DNA of 64,000 nt from Cellulomonas sp. C5510 (GTDB taxonomy: Bacteria > Actinomycetota > Actinomycetes > Actinomycetales > Cellulomonadaceae). A program made the position numbers and the translations under genes. The DNA lies in contig NZ_CP081862.1 of assembly GCF_019797765.1 (NCBI RefSeq), forward strand, positions 248,001-312,000, given 5' to 3'. Below, one piece after another: positions 8,734-17,476 of the stretch (position 1 is its first letter; each line of letters starts with the position of its first letter). Under the pieces are notes generated by a model. It had not been told where the DNA came from, did no database searches, and saw only the letters and a program-made list of their open reading frames with translations.

Positions 8734-9492
8734 GTGCAGGCGTCGAATCGTGCCGTGACCACGGCGGTCCTGGCGACGCTCGTCGCCGTCGCCGGCGTCC
8801 TCGGGGACGTCTCCCTGGCCGGGCGCGACGGCGTCGTGCTGGCCGGCCTCGTCGTCGTCCTCGTGCTCGTGCTCGCCGCCGGGCTGCCGTACCTCGCCGG
8901 GCTGCCGGCGCGGGTCGGGAGCTCCGCCGTCATCGGGCTCGCCGGTGTCGGCGCCGTGGTGGCCGTGCACCTCACGCGGTCCGAGCCGCTGCTCGGCGAC
9001 CTGCCCGCCGTGTTCGCCGGTGCGGTGCTCGCCGCCTTCGTCGCCGAGCTCGCACGGCGCGACGGACGCGAGCGGCTGGTGGAGTCGGTCGCGGGGACGG
9101 TGACGGGCGCTCTCGTCGCCGTGTGCGCCGCGGGCTGGCTCGCCGCCGAGCGCACCGTCGCGGGCGACGCGGTGGTCGTGACCGGCGCCGTCGCGCTCGC
9201 CGTGGGCTCGGCGCTGACGGCGCTCCCCCTGAGAGGCTGGACCGGTGCGGGGGTCTCGCTCGGCGGCGCCGTCGCCGGGGCGCTGGTCGCCGGTGCCGCG
9301 CTGCCCGCGGTCGGCCTGCTGCCGGGCGGCCTCGTCGGTGTCGCCGTCGGCGTGCTGGTGTCCGCCGCGGACGCCCTGCTCGACCGCCTGCCGGCCCTGG
9401 AGCACCGCCTCGCGGGCTGGGCGGCGGCTGTCCTGCCCGTCGCCGTCACCGGCATCCTCGTCTACGTCGTCGGACGCGTGCTGGTGGGGTGA
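8734..9492 (+). CDS. Polytopic membrane protein of unknown function
   Basis: A 252-residue, very hydrophobic Ala/Val/Leu/Gly-rich protein with seven or eight likely membrane segments (for example AVLATLVAVAGVLGDVSLAG, GVVLAGLVVVLVLVLAAGL and the terminal AAAVLPVAVTGILVYVVGRVLVG). No recognised motif. GTG 8734 lies seven bases after GAGGAT, the spacing seen at other likely leaderless starts here; ATG 8725 is the alternative. It diverges from glnR and begins a rightward gene run. Homologous membrane proteins occur next to glnR in other actinobacteria, so a link to nitrogen regulation is possible but unproven. Confidence 0.75.
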   Translation: MQASNRAVTTAVLATLVAVAGVLGDVSLAGRDGVVLAGLVVVLVLVLAAGLPYLAGLPARVGSSAVIGLAGVGAVVAVHLTRSEPLLGDLPAVFAGAVLAAFVAELARRDGRERLVESVAGTVTGALVAVCAAGWLAAERTVAGDAVVVTGAVALAVGSALTALPLRGWTGAGVSLGGAVAGALVAGAALPAVGLLPGGLVGVAVGVLVSAADALLDRLPALEHRLAGWAAAVLPVAVTGILVYVVGRVLVG

Positions 9493-9493
9493 C

Positions 9494-9727
9494 GTGGAGC
9501 TGCGGGCGCTGCTGGTCCTGCCCGTGCTCGCGCTCACCGCGTCCGCCGGCCGGTCCGGCGCGCGCAACGGGCGGTTCGTGGCCGCCCGCACCGCTCCCGG
9601 CGGCGCATCCGCCGACCCTGTCCTGACCGCGGTGGGCACCGCCCGCGGCGCGCGGGGCCCGGTCCGGCGCCTGCTGCTCCGGCGTCTCGTGCGCCCCCGG
9701 CTCGCCCCGCCCGCCGCGCGGGCCTGA
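9494..9727 (+). CDS. Small hypothetical protein, basic tail
   Basis: A possible 77-residue product starting at GTG 9494, one base after the previous stop, with GGGG upstream. It has one hydrophobic stretch at the N terminus (LRALLVLPVLALTASAG, residues 3-19) and a very basic end (RRLLLRRLVRPRLAPPAARA). It could be a secreted or membrane-tethered small protein. No family is recognised and the composition would also fit chance coding in this G+C-rich DNA, so the call is weak. Confidence 0.4.
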   Translation: MELRALLVLPVLALTASAGRSGARNGRFVAARTAPGGASADPVLTAVGTARGARGPVRRLLLRRLVRPRLAPPAARA

Positions 9728-9769
9728 GCCCGGGAAGGCGCGCGGCGGTTCCGTCGTTAGGATCGGTGC

Positions 9770-9877
9770 ATGCAGGCACTCGAGATCGTGTTCATCGGTC
9801 TGCTCGTCGCTGCGACGATCGCGATCGGCTGGTTCGCCGGCTTCGTCGTCTACCGGCTGTTCAAGGGACAGCGCTGA
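9770..9877 (+). CDS. 35-residue single-span membrane protein
   Basis: MQALEIVFIGLLVAATIAIG begins a 35-residue protein consisting of one membrane helix (about residues 5-28) and a basic tail YRLFKGQR, giving an N-out/C-in orientation by the positive-inside rule. The start lies exactly six bases after TAGGAT (9758-9763), so it is probably leaderless. The nitrobindin-like gene starts 14 bp downstream. The codons show the G/C third-position bias of real genes here. Function unknown; probably missed by automatic callers because of size. Confidence 0.7.
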   Translation: MQALEIVFIGLLVAATIAIGWFAGFVVYRLFKGQR

Positions 9878-9891
9878 CCGGAAGGGCTCCC

Positions 9892-10461
9892 ATGGCGTTC
9901 ACCCTCCCCGAGGGCCTCGCGCCCGAGATGTACCCGCTGGCCTGGCTGGTCGGGCGGTGGCACGGCGAGGGGGTCGTCGGGTACCCGGGCATCGAGGAGA
10001 CGGCGTTCACCCAGGACCTCGTGGTCGACCACGACGGCGGGCCGTACCTGTCGTACACGTCGACCGTCCGGCTCGTGGTCGCCCCGGACGACGCCTCCGC
10101 GCTCGAGGAGGCCGCGGGCGCGCCCGGCGAGCCCGGGCCCGTCTGGCAGACCGAGCAGGGCTACTGGCGCATCCCGCCGGAGCGGCCGGAGGGCCTGGGC
10201 TCGGAGCTGTTCCCCGTGGAGCTCCTGCTGGCCGACCCGTCCGGGCACGTCGCCGTGTTCGTCGGGGCCACCGGCAACGGGCGCATCGACCTGGTGAGCG
10301 ACGTCATCGCGCGCACCGCCACCGGTGCCGAGGTGACCGCGGGCAAGCGGCTCTACGGCCTGGTGCAGGGCGAGCTGATGTGGGCGCACGACCTGGCCGC
10401 GTTCGGCCACGACCTGCAGTCCTACGCGTCGGCGCGGCTCAGCCGCGTGCAGGTCGGCTGA
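9892..10461 (+). CDS. Nitrobindin-like heme-binding beta-barrel protein (FABP family, UPF0678)
   Basis: A 189-residue protein with the family signature G-x-W-x-G-x-G (G21RWHGEG27). Hydrophobic alternating strands follow, and the C terminus holds histidines (MWAHDLAAFGHDLQSYASARL), one of which would be the proximal heme ligand. Nitrobindins isomerise peroxynitrite to nitrate (known for relatives such as Rv2717c). Start ATG 9892 follows GAAGGG. The gap to ygfZ is a single base (ygfZ starts at 10463), so the two are cotranscribed. The association FABP-YgfZ-GlnR is conserved in actinobacteria. Confidence 0.85.
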   Translation: MAFTLPEGLAPEMYPLAWLVGRWHGEGVVGYPGIEETAFTQDLVVDHDGGPYLSYTSTVRLVVAPDDASALEEAAGAPGEPGPVWQTEQGYWRIPPERPEGLGSELFPVELLLADPSGHVAVFVGATGNGRIDLVSDVIARTATGAEVTAGKRLYGLVQGELMWAHDLAAFGHDLQSYASARLSRVQVG

Positions 10462-10462
10462 C

Positions 10463-11653
10463 GTGGCCGCCGACGGCGTCGGGACCGGGCCGACCACGCA
10501 GACGCAGGCCGCCCCGCGCCACCGCAGCCCGCTGCTGGACCGGCGCGGCGCGGTCGCCGCGTCGGGGCCGGACGCCGGCGTCGCCTGGCACTACGGCGAC
10601 CCGACGGCGGAGCAGCGCGCCCTGACGCGCGGCGGCGCCGTGGTCGACCAGTCCCACCTCGGCGTGGTGCGGGTGACCGGCCCGGACCGGCTGTCGTGGC
10701 TGCACTCCATCTCCTCGCAGCAGCTCGAGGGGCTGGCGCCGCGCACGTCGACGGAGACGCTCGTGCTCAGCCCGCAGGGCCACATCGAGCACGCGGCGGC
10801 GGTCGTCGACGACGGCGAGGCGACGTGGCTGGTCTCCGAGACAGCGCCGGGCCTGGCGGCGTGGCTCGACCGGATGCGGTTCATGCTGCGGGTCGAGGTC
10901 GCGGACGTCACCGACGAGTGGGCCGCGATCGGCGAACCCCTGGCCGCCGAGGGCGGTCCGGACGAGCCCGTCACGTGGGCCGACCCGTGGCCGCGGACGC
11001 TGCCCGGCGGGACGCGCTACGGGCTGCCCGACGACCAGCACCCGGGTGCCGACCGCGCGTGGCGGCTGGTCCTGGTGCCGCGCACCGGGCTCGTCGACGC
11101 CGTGCGCGCACGGGAGGCCGCGGGCTGGCCGCTGGTCGGCACGTGGGCGAGCGAGGCGGTGCGCGTCGAGGCGTGGCGTCCGCGCGCGGGCCGCGAGGTC
11201 GACCACCGCACCATCCCGCACGAGCTCGACTGGCTGCGCACCGCGGTGCACCTGCACAAGGGGTGCTACCGCGGGCAGGAGACGGTCGCGCGCGTCCACA
11301 ACCTGGGCCGGCCGCCCCGCCGGCTGGTCATGCTGCACCTCGACGGCTCCGGGCACCTGCTGCCGGAGGCCGGCGCGGCGGTGCGCGACCTGGGCGACCT
11401 GCTGACCTCGGGCGAGCCCGGCCGGGAGATCGGGCACGTGACCACGGTGGCGCGGCACCACGAGCTCGGCCCGGTCGCGCTCGCGGTGGTGAAGCGCTCC
11501 GCGCCGGTCGACACGGACGTCGTCGTCGAGTGCGACGGCGGGCCGGTCACCGCGGGTCAGGAGGTCGTGGTCCCGGGGGAGGGCGTCACCGCGGACCGCC
11601 CCCAGCCGCACGGGCCGCTCACGCGCGGTCTGGGCGGCCACCCGATGCTGTGA
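10463..11653 (+). CDS. ygfZ: YgfZ/GcvT-family folate-binding protein (iron-sulfur cluster maintenance)
   Basis: A 396-residue tetrahydrofolate-binding protein of the GcvT fold. The diagnostic motif K-G-C-Y-x-G-Q-E is present as LHKGCYRGQETVARVHN, with the reactive Cys. The N-terminal DQSHLGVVRVTGPDRLSWL is the usual GcvT-like opening. YgfZ helps repair or assemble Fe-S proteins such as MiaB in E. coli (established). Start GTG 10463 follows the FABP stop by one base. The first 30 residues, rich in Thr/Gln/Ala, are probably disordered; a later start is possible. Confidence 0.9.
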   Translation: MAADGVGTGPTTQTQAAPRHRSPLLDRRGAVAASGPDAGVAWHYGDPTAEQRALTRGGAVVDQSHLGVVRVTGPDRLSWLHSISSQQLEGLAPRTSTETLVLSPQGHIEHAAAVVDDGEATWLVSETAPGLAAWLDRMRFMLRVEVADVTDEWAAIGEPLAAEGGPDEPVTWADPWPRTLPGGTRYGLPDDQHPGADRAWRLVLVPRTGLVDAVRAREAAGWPLVGTWASEAVRVEAWRPRAGREVDHRTIPHELDWLRTAVHLHKGCYRGQETVARVHNLGRPPRRLVMLHLDGSGHLLPEAGAAVRDLGDLLTSGEPGREIGHVTTVARHHELGPVALAVVKRSAPVDTDVVVECDGGPVTAGQEVVVPGEGVTADRPQPHGPLTRGLGGHPML

Positions 11654-11660
11654 CCGCCCG

Positions 11661-12770
11661 GTGAGCGGGGGCAGGGGGCCGTCCTCGGTCCGGGTCCAGG
11701 TCGCCGCGCGCGCCCGGCAGGGGTGGTCGCGGGTGCGCAGCGCCTTCGTCCCCGTCCTGCAGGCGGTCGTCGCGGCGGGCGTCGCCTACGCGATCGGCTA
11801 CCACGTCCTCGGGCACAGCGCGCCGTTCTTCGCGCCCGTGAGCGCGTGGATCGCGCTCGGGTTCACCGCGGACCGGGACCTGCGGCGGGTCGCCGAGCTC
11901 GCGGTCGGCGTCGCGCTCGGGGTGGCGCTGGGGGACCTGGTGGTCCACGGCATCGGGACGGGGCCGTGGCAGGTCGCGCTGGTGCTCGGCGTCGCGGCGC
12001 TGGTCGCGCGGTTCCTCGACCGCGGTCCGATGCTCACCACGCAGGCCGGCGTCCAGGCGATCGTCATCGTCGGCCTGCCGGCGGTCGGCGCGTCGGGCGG
12101 GCCGGTCGGCCGGTGGACGGACGCCCTGGTGGGCGGTGCCGTCGCGCTCGCCGTCGCCGCGCTGACACCGAGCGACCCGCGTCGGCGGCCCCGGGCGCAG
12201 GGACGCGCGGCGGTCGAGGAGCTGGCCGCGATGCTCCGGCTGCTCGCCCGGGGGATGCGCGGCCGGACGCCGTCCGACGTCGAGGACGCCCTGATCCGCG
12301 GGCGCGCCTCCCAGCCCGCGCTCGACGAGTGGCAGGACGCGGCGACCGCCGCCCGGGACCTGGCGCGGGTCTCGCCCGCCGGGAGGCGGCACCGCGCGGA
12401 GCTCGTGTGGGTCGGGCAGTCCGCCGTGCGGGTCGACCGTGCCGTGCGCAACGCCCGCGTCCTCGCTCGCCGCTCGCTCGCGACGGTCGAGGCCGAGCCG
12501 CCGCACGACCTCGCGGCGGTGGCCGACGCCGTCGACCGCGTCGCGCTGGCCGCGGACGCGCTCGCCGCCGCGCTCGGCACCGGGTCCGAGCCGCTGCGCA
12601 CCCGCGAGGAGCTGCTGCGCCTGGCGGCCGAGCTCGACCCGTTCACGCTCACGCCCGGCGACTGGCAGGCCCAGAGCCTCGTGCTGCTGCTGCGGTCGCT
12701 CGTCGTGGACCTGCTGGAGGCCGCCGGTGTGGACGCCCGCACCGCCCGCGAGACGCTGCCGGAGATCTGA
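11661..12770 (+). CDS. FUSC-family inner membrane protein (aromatic acid exporter-like)
   Basis: A 369-residue protein with four to six membrane segments in residues 25-170 (AFVPVLQAVVAAGVAYAIG, FFAPVSAWIALGFTADRD, QVALVLGVAALVARFLDRG). A long helical cytoplasmic half of about 200 residues rich in Arg/Ala/Glu follows. The GFTADRDLRRVAELAVGVALGVALG segment is typical of FUSC-like proteins. Substrate is not predictable. The GTG start is seven bases after the ygfZ stop, so it is in the same operon. Confidence 0.75.
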   Translation: MSGGRGPSSVRVQVAARARQGWSRVRSAFVPVLQAVVAAGVAYAIGYHVLGHSAPFFAPVSAWIALGFTADRDLRRVAELAVGVALGVALGDLVVHGIGTGPWQVALVLGVAALVARFLDRGPMLTTQAGVQAIVIVGLPAVGASGGPVGRWTDALVGGAVALAVAALTPSDPRRRPRAQGRAAVEELAAMLRLLARGMRGRTPSDVEDALIRGRASQPALDEWQDAATAARDLARVSPAGRRHRAELVWVGQSAVRVDRAVRNARVLARRSLATVEAEPPHDLAAVADAVDRVALAADALAAALGTGSEPLRTREELLRLAAELDPFTLTPGDWQAQSLVLLLRSLVVDLLEAAGVDARTARETLPEI

Positions 12771-12808
12771 CCTCGTCGTCGTCCCGCGTCGCCCCGTAGG
12801 CTCGGCGC

Positions 12809-13147
12809 GTGATCTTCGCCTCCGCGCAGGTTCTGCTGCTGCTCGCGTTCAGCCTCGTCATCCTCGTGCTGGCGGTCTGGGCGCTCGTCGACGCCCTCCG
12901 ACGGCCGGCGTCGGCGTTCGCCGCGGCCGGCAAGCAGACCAAGCAGATCTGGTCCATCATCCTGGGCGTCGCCACGGTCGTGGCGTTCATCGCCGTGCCC
13001 CCGCCGCTCGGCATCGGGGCGTTCCCGCTGTTCCTGGCCCTGCTCAGCGCCGTGGCGGCGATCGTCTACCTGGTCGACGTGCGCCCCGCCATCGGCCCGC
13101 ACTCGGGTCGTCGCGGCGGCGGCGGTCCGTCGCGCGGCGGGTGGTGA
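12809..13147 (+). CDS. DUF2516-family membrane protein
   Basis: A 112-residue protein with three membrane helices (LLLLAFSLVILVLAVWALVD, WSIILGVATVVAFIAVP, FPLFLALLSAVAAIVYLVDV) and the conserved AAGKQTKQIW loop that marks DUF2516, an actinobacterial family of unknown role. The GTG start is six bases after TAGGCT (12797-12802), so the transcript is likely leaderless. Its stop overlaps the asparaginase start (GTGA), indicating coupling. Confidence 0.85.
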   Translation: MIFASAQVLLLLAFSLVILVLAVWALVDALRRPASAFAAAGKQTKQIWSIILGVATVVAFIAVPPPLGIGAFPLFLALLSAVAAIVYLVDVRPAIGPHSGRRGGGGPSRGGW

Positions 13148-14294
13148 GCGTGCCGGGGGCCCGCCCCGGGGGGCCGCACCTCGCGGCCCGGCTGCACGAC
13201 GTCGGCTCGGCCGCGTCCGTCACGGCCGCGCACGCGGCGGCGACCGGTGACGTCGGCACGGCGGCCGTGCCGCTGGCCCGCGTGGTCCGCGGCGACGTCG
13301 TCGAGTCGGTGCACGCCGGTCACCTGGTCGTGCTGGGTCCCGGGGGCGACGTCCGGCTGACGCTCGGCGACCCCGATGTCACGGTGCTCGCGCGGTCGTC
13401 GCTGAAGCCGCTGCAGGCGGTCGGGATGCTGCGCGCCGGTCTCGACCTGGACGGCCCGCACCTCGCGCTCGCGTGCGCCAGCCACGACGGGACCCCCGAG
13501 CACCTGCGCGTGGTGCGGGAGATCCTGCTCGGCGCGGGGCTGGACGAGTCCGCCCTGGACAACACGCCCGACGCGCCGCTGGACCCCGACGCGGCGTTCG
13601 CCTGGCGTCGGGACGGCCACGGGCCCGAGCCCGTCGCGCAGAACTGCTCCGGCAAGCACGCCGCGATGCTCGCGACCTGCGTGGCGCACGCCGGCGAGCC
13701 CGAGTGGGAGCCGGAGCGCTACCGCGAGGCCGACCACCCGGTGCAGGTGGCGTGCCGCGCGGCGGTCGAGGAGCTCACGGGCGTCCAGGCGTGGCACGTG
13801 ACGGTCGACGGCTGCGGTGCCGCGCTGTTCTCCACGACCCTGACGGGGCTCGCGCGGGCGTTCGCGCGCATCGCCGCCGCCCCGGTCGCCGAACCCGGGT
13901 CCCCGCTCGCACGGGTCGCCGCCGCGATGACGGAGCACCCGGAGCTGGTCGGCGGCGAGCGGCGCGACGTCACGCGCGCGATGCGGGCCGTCCCCGGTCT
14001 GGTCGCGAAGGACGGCGCCGACGGGGTGTACGCGGCGGCGCTGCCGGGCGGGGGCGCGCTGGCGTTCAAGGTCGCGGACGGCAGCGCCCGCCCGCGCCCC
14101 GCCGTGCTCGCGGCCGCACTGCGGGTCGCCGGCGCCGAGACCGTCCCCGGGGTGGACCTCGAGGCGCTCGCCGCCCTGGGCGACGTGCCGGTGCTCGGCC
14201 ACGGGGAGCCCGTCGGAGCGGTCGTGGCGGCGTTCGGGCCCGAGCCGGGGACGGTGGCCGAGCCGGGGTCCGGGGCGCCGTCCGGGCAGCGCGC

Positions 14295-14298
<4 letters not shown>
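13144..14298 (+). CDS. L-asparaginase II-type amidohydrolase (Rhizobium AnsA-like)
   Basis: A 384-residue enzyme hydrolysing L-asparagine to aspartate and ammonia. It belongs to the R. etli-type family, marked by [32 protein letters not shown] and the CSGKHAAML motif that carries the catalytic Ser-Lys and zinc-ligand Cys. [20 protein letters not shown] is also conserved. GTG 13144 overlaps the DUF2516 stop; GTG 13150 is an alternative. Its stop overlaps the dtd start. The Gly/Pro-rich last 20 residues look disordered. Confidence 0.88.
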
Positions 14299-14738
<440 letters not shown>

Positions 14739-14763
14739 GCGCGGGTCCGTCGGCCCGGGCGCC

Positions 14764-15285
14764 TCAGCCCAGGTGCAGCACCAGCCGCTCCTCCGAGCGA
14801 CCCTGTGCCGGGGCGTGCCGCTCGCCCGTACGGACGAAGCCCGCGCGCACCACGAGGTCACCGGCGGCGTGGTTGCCGTCGACGACCCAGAGCGACACCG
14901 TCGCCGCGCCCTCCGCGCGGGCGGCCTCCCGGACCGCGTCGAGCAGGGCCCACCCGAGGCCCCGGCGCCGGACCTCGGGCGCCACCCAGAGCTGCACCAC
15001 GTGCCGGTCGGACGTCGGCGACCCCGGCTCCTGGATCATGCCGACGAGGCCCCGGGGTGTGCCGTCGTCGTCGACCACCCAGGTCGCGGCGCCGCGCAGG
15101 CGCATGCGCCAGTGCGTCTCGGCGAACATCTCCTCGCGGGCCAGCGAGGACCCGAACACGTCCGGGTCCTCCCGCAGGGCGCGCAGGCGCACGTCGCGGA
15201 CGACCTGCCAGTCGTCCTCGTCCACCCGCCGGAGCCGCACCCCGCCAGCATGCCGCACCGCCGCGGGGGTCGCGCGGTGCCGCAC
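14764..15285 (-). CDS. GNAT-family N-acetyltransferase
   Basis: A 173-residue acetyltransferase. Residues 15-60 match the start of the fold (VRLRRVDEDDWQVVRDVRLRAL), and the acetyl-CoA motif is VVQLWVAPEVRRRGLGWALLDAV (V/I-x-x-x-R-x-x-G-x-G/A). The strand SLWVVDGNHAAGDLVVRAGF closes the domain. The substrate is unknown. The first GTG is at 15285; an in-frame GTG 45 bases later (GGVRLRRV) fits the domain start better. It is convergent with dtd. Confidence 0.85.
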   Translation of the reverse strand: MRHRATPAAVRHAGGVRLRRVDEDDWQVVRDVRLRALREDPDVFGSSLAREEMFAETHWRMRLRGAATWVVDDDGTPRGLVGMIQEPGSPTSDRHVVQLWVAPEVRRRGLGWALLDAVREAARAEGAATVSLWVVDGNHAAGDLVVRAGFVRTGERHAPAQGRSEERLVLHLG

Positions 15286-15295
15286 CGCGGCCGGG

Positions 15296-15342
15296 CCCCG
15301 GCGCCCCGGTGCCGTCGGGGTCCCGGGACCGGGGCGCCGGGG
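15296..15342. terminator. 15-bp perfect terminator hairpin
   Basis: Arms 15296-15310 (CCCCGGCGCCCCGGT) and 15328-15342 are perfectly complementary around a 17-nt loop. The hairpin starts at the base right after the stop codon of the leftward 60-residue gene. No U tract. It would end that transcript and separate it from the GNAT gene downstream. Confidence 0.75.
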
Positions 15343-15525
15343 TCAGGGGCGGACGCGGGTCTCGTCGCCGGCGCCCGGCACCGGGCCGCCGTGACCCGCC
15401 GGGTCGGGCGTGGCGCGCGCCACGTCGGCGACCTCCTCCTCCGGGCGGGGCGGCACCGTCTCGTCGACCTCGAGCTCGGGCACGTCGTCCCGGCCGTCGT
15501 GGACCGGGTGGCTGGACTCCGTCAT
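15343..15525 (-). CDS. 60-residue acidic, probably disordered protein
   Basis: ATG 15525 is preceded by a textbook AGGAGG (spacing seven bases), which makes this small gene credible. The product is hydrophilic and acidic, rich in Asp/Glu/Pro ([20 protein letters not shown]), with no hydrophobic segment or cysteine. A strong hairpin follows its stop directly, so it is an isolated single-gene unit. No family is recognised. It diverges from the macrodomain gene 64 bp away. Confidence 0.65.
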   Translation of the reverse strand: MTESSHPVHDGRDDVPELEVDETVPPRPEEEVADVARATPDPAGHGGPVPGAGDETRVRP

Positions 15526-15589
15526 CGCGACCTCCTCGCTGTGCCGCCACGGTAGGCGCACCTGCGGTCGTCCGCGCGACGATGGGGGC

Positions 15590-16114
15590 ATGCGCATCGA
15601 GGCCGTGCCCGGGGACATCACCACCCAGGACGTCGACGTCGTCGTCAACGCGGCGAACTCGTCCCTGCTGGGCGGCGGTGGTGTCGACGGGGCGCTGCAC
15701 GCCGCCGCCGGGCCGGAGCTGCTCGCCGCCTGCCGGGAGCTGCGACGCACGACGCTGCCGGACGGGCTGCCCACGGGCTCCGCCGTCGCGACCGGCGCGG
15801 GGCGGCTCCCCGCGCGCTGGGTGGTGCACACCGTCGGGCCGGACGCGCGGGCCGGGCAGCGCGACCCGGCGCTGCTGCGGTCCTGCTTCACGCGGTCGCT
15901 CGACGTGGCGGCGGGGCTCGGCGCGCGGACCGTGGCGTTCCCGGCGGTGAGCGCCGGGGTCTACGGGTGGCCGGCGGGGGCTGTGGCACGTGAGGCGACC
16001 CGGGCGGTGCGGGCCTGGGCGGCCGAGCACGACGGCGCGGTGGACCTCGTCCGGTTCGTGCTGCTCTCGCCCGCGGTGCTGGCGGTCTTCGAGGACGCGC
16101 TGGCGACGCCCTGA
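15590..16114 (+). CDS. Macrodomain ADP-ribose hydrolase (MacroD type)
   Basis: A 174-residue single macrodomain. It shows [34 protein letters not shown], with the catalytic-loop Asn and GGGGVDGA of O-acetyl-ADP-ribose deacetylases, and the second ADP-ribose loop [12 protein letters not shown]. Such enzymes remove ADP-ribose from proteins or deacetylate O-acetyl-ADP-ribose. ATG 15590 follows GACGAT by six bases, a likely leaderless arrangement. It stands alone between divergent and convergent neighbours. Confidence 0.92.
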   Translation: MRIEAVPGDITTQDVDVVVNAANSSLLGGGGVDGALHAAAGPELLAACRELRRTTLPDGLPTGSAVATGAGRLPARWVVHTVGPDARAGQRDPALLRSCFTRSLDVAAGLGARTVAFPAVSAGVYGWPAGAVAREATRAVRAWAAEHDGAVDLVRFVLLSPAVLAVFEDALATP

Positions 16115-16124
16115 GCGCGGTCGT

Positions 16125-16149
16125 GACGGGCCCGGGGCCCGGGGCCGTC
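16125..16149. terminator. Possible convergent terminator hairpin
   Basis: GACGG-G-CCCG pairs with CGGG-G-CCGTC (nine pairs, one mismatch, 5-nt loop) between the convergent macrodomain and aminotransferase genes; it slightly overlaps the aminotransferase stop. Weak, because the DNA is almost pure G/C here. Confidence 0.4.
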
Positions 16150-17305
16150 AGACGGGCTCGCGCCGGACGCGGGCAGGCAGGCGGGACAGCCCCCGGCGCA
16201 GGTCGTCCGCGCCGGCGGTGAGCGAGATCCGCGCCCAGCCCTCGCCGGCCGTGCCGAACGCCGAGCCCGGCGCGACCGCCACGCCCTCCTGCCGCACGAG
16301 GTCCTCCGCCCACGCCGCCACGTCACCGCCGCTGGCGTGGGAGACGTCCGCCCACAGGTACAGCCCGCCCGTCGCCCCGAGCCACGGGATGCCGCGCTCG
16401 TCCAGGACGGCGGTCGCCAGGGCGCGGTGCTCGCGGTAGGTGCGCCGGGCGTGCTCGACGGCGTCCTGCGGGCCCGTCAGCGCGGCGAGTGCCGCGTACT
16501 GCGCGGGGGTGTTCACGCACGACACGACGGCCTCCTGCACGTGCGGCAGCAGCGGGGCGAGCAGGTCGGGCACCACGAGCGCGCCGACCCGGAAACCGGT
16601 CATCGCGTGGGTCTTCGAGAACGTGTGCACCGTCAGCACGCGACCGTCCGTGTCGAACCGCGCGGCCGGGACGTGCGGCGCGTCGCCCGGGAACGCGGCG
16701 TAGCACTCGTCGGACAGCACCCACAGGTCGTGCCGACGCGCGACGCCCACGAGCTCCGCCAGGAGGTCCGCCGGCAGGGTCGTGCCCAGCGGGTTGGACG
16801 GCGAGTTCAGCAGCAGCACCCGGGTGCGGTCGGTCACGGCCGCCTCGACCACGGCCGGGTCGGGCAGGAACCCGTCCTCGGCGCGCAGCACGTACGGCTG
16901 CGGCTCGGCCTGGAGCAGCCGGGTCGCCATCGAGAACGGCGGGTAGCCGGGATCGGGTACCAGCACGCCGTCGCCGGCCCCGACCGTGAGGCTGAGCCCG
17001 AGGTGGAGAGCCTGCGCGCCGCCGGCCGTGACCCACACGTCGTCACGGCGGACCGGCGGCGCGTGCTGCGGGTCCAGCCACGCGGCGAGGGCGTCGCGCA
17101 GCTCCGGGATGCCGCCGTTGGGCGTGTACCGGGTGTCGTCGCGGTCGAGGGCGTCGCGCGCGGCGGCCAGCACGTGCGGCGCGGTCGGCAGGTCCGGCTC
17201 CCCCACGCAGAGCACGACCGCGTCCGGCACGGTCCACGCGAGCTCCAGGACGCGGCGGATCCCGGAGGCGGGGACGGTGAGGGCGTGCGGGGCGGCCACG
17301 GGCAT
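16148..17305 (-). CDS. PLP-dependent class I/II aminotransferase
   Basis: A 385-residue fold-type I enzyme. Key residues are visible: NSPSNPLG with Asn171-Pro172, SDECYAAF with Asp199 and Tyr202, the Schiff-base lysine in TFSK231THAMTGFR and Arg239. The NGGIPELRDALAAW segment is also typical. The amino acid substrate cannot be told; succinyldiaminopimelate or aromatic aminotransferases look alike. ATG 17305 follows TAGCCT (17317-17312) by six bases on this strand, so it is probably leaderless. No pathway genes adjoin it. Confidence 0.9.
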   Translation of the reverse strand: MPVAAPHALTVPASGIRRVLELAWTVPDAVVLCVGEPDLPTAPHVLAAARDALDRDDTRYTPNGGIPELRDALAAWLDPQHAPPVRRDDVWVTAGGAQALHLGLSLTVGAGDGVLVPDPGYPPFSMATRLLQAEPQPYVLRAEDGFLPDPAVVEAAVTDRTRVLLLNSPSNPLGTTLPADLLAELVGVARRHDLWVLSDECYAAFPGDAPHVPAARFDTDGRVLTVHTFSKTHAMTGFRVGALVVPDLLAPLLPHVQEAVVSCVNTPAQYAALAALTGPQDAVEHARRTYREHRALATAVLDERGIPWLGATGGLYLWADVSHASGGDVAAWAEDLVRQEGVAVAPGSAFGTAGEGWARISLTAGADDLRRGLSRLPARVRREPV

Positions 17306-17476
17306 GCCCGCAGGCTAGGTCGCGTGTGTGTCGGGCCGGTGACGCCGCGGGCCGGTGACGCCGGGGGCCGGCCGCACGCGGGCCGGACGGCGGGCCGGCA
17401 GCCCCGGCGGGAGGCCCTGCGACGCGGTGCCGTCCGTCCCTGTGCCGGCGTGGCGCCGGGGGCGGATACTCGACGG

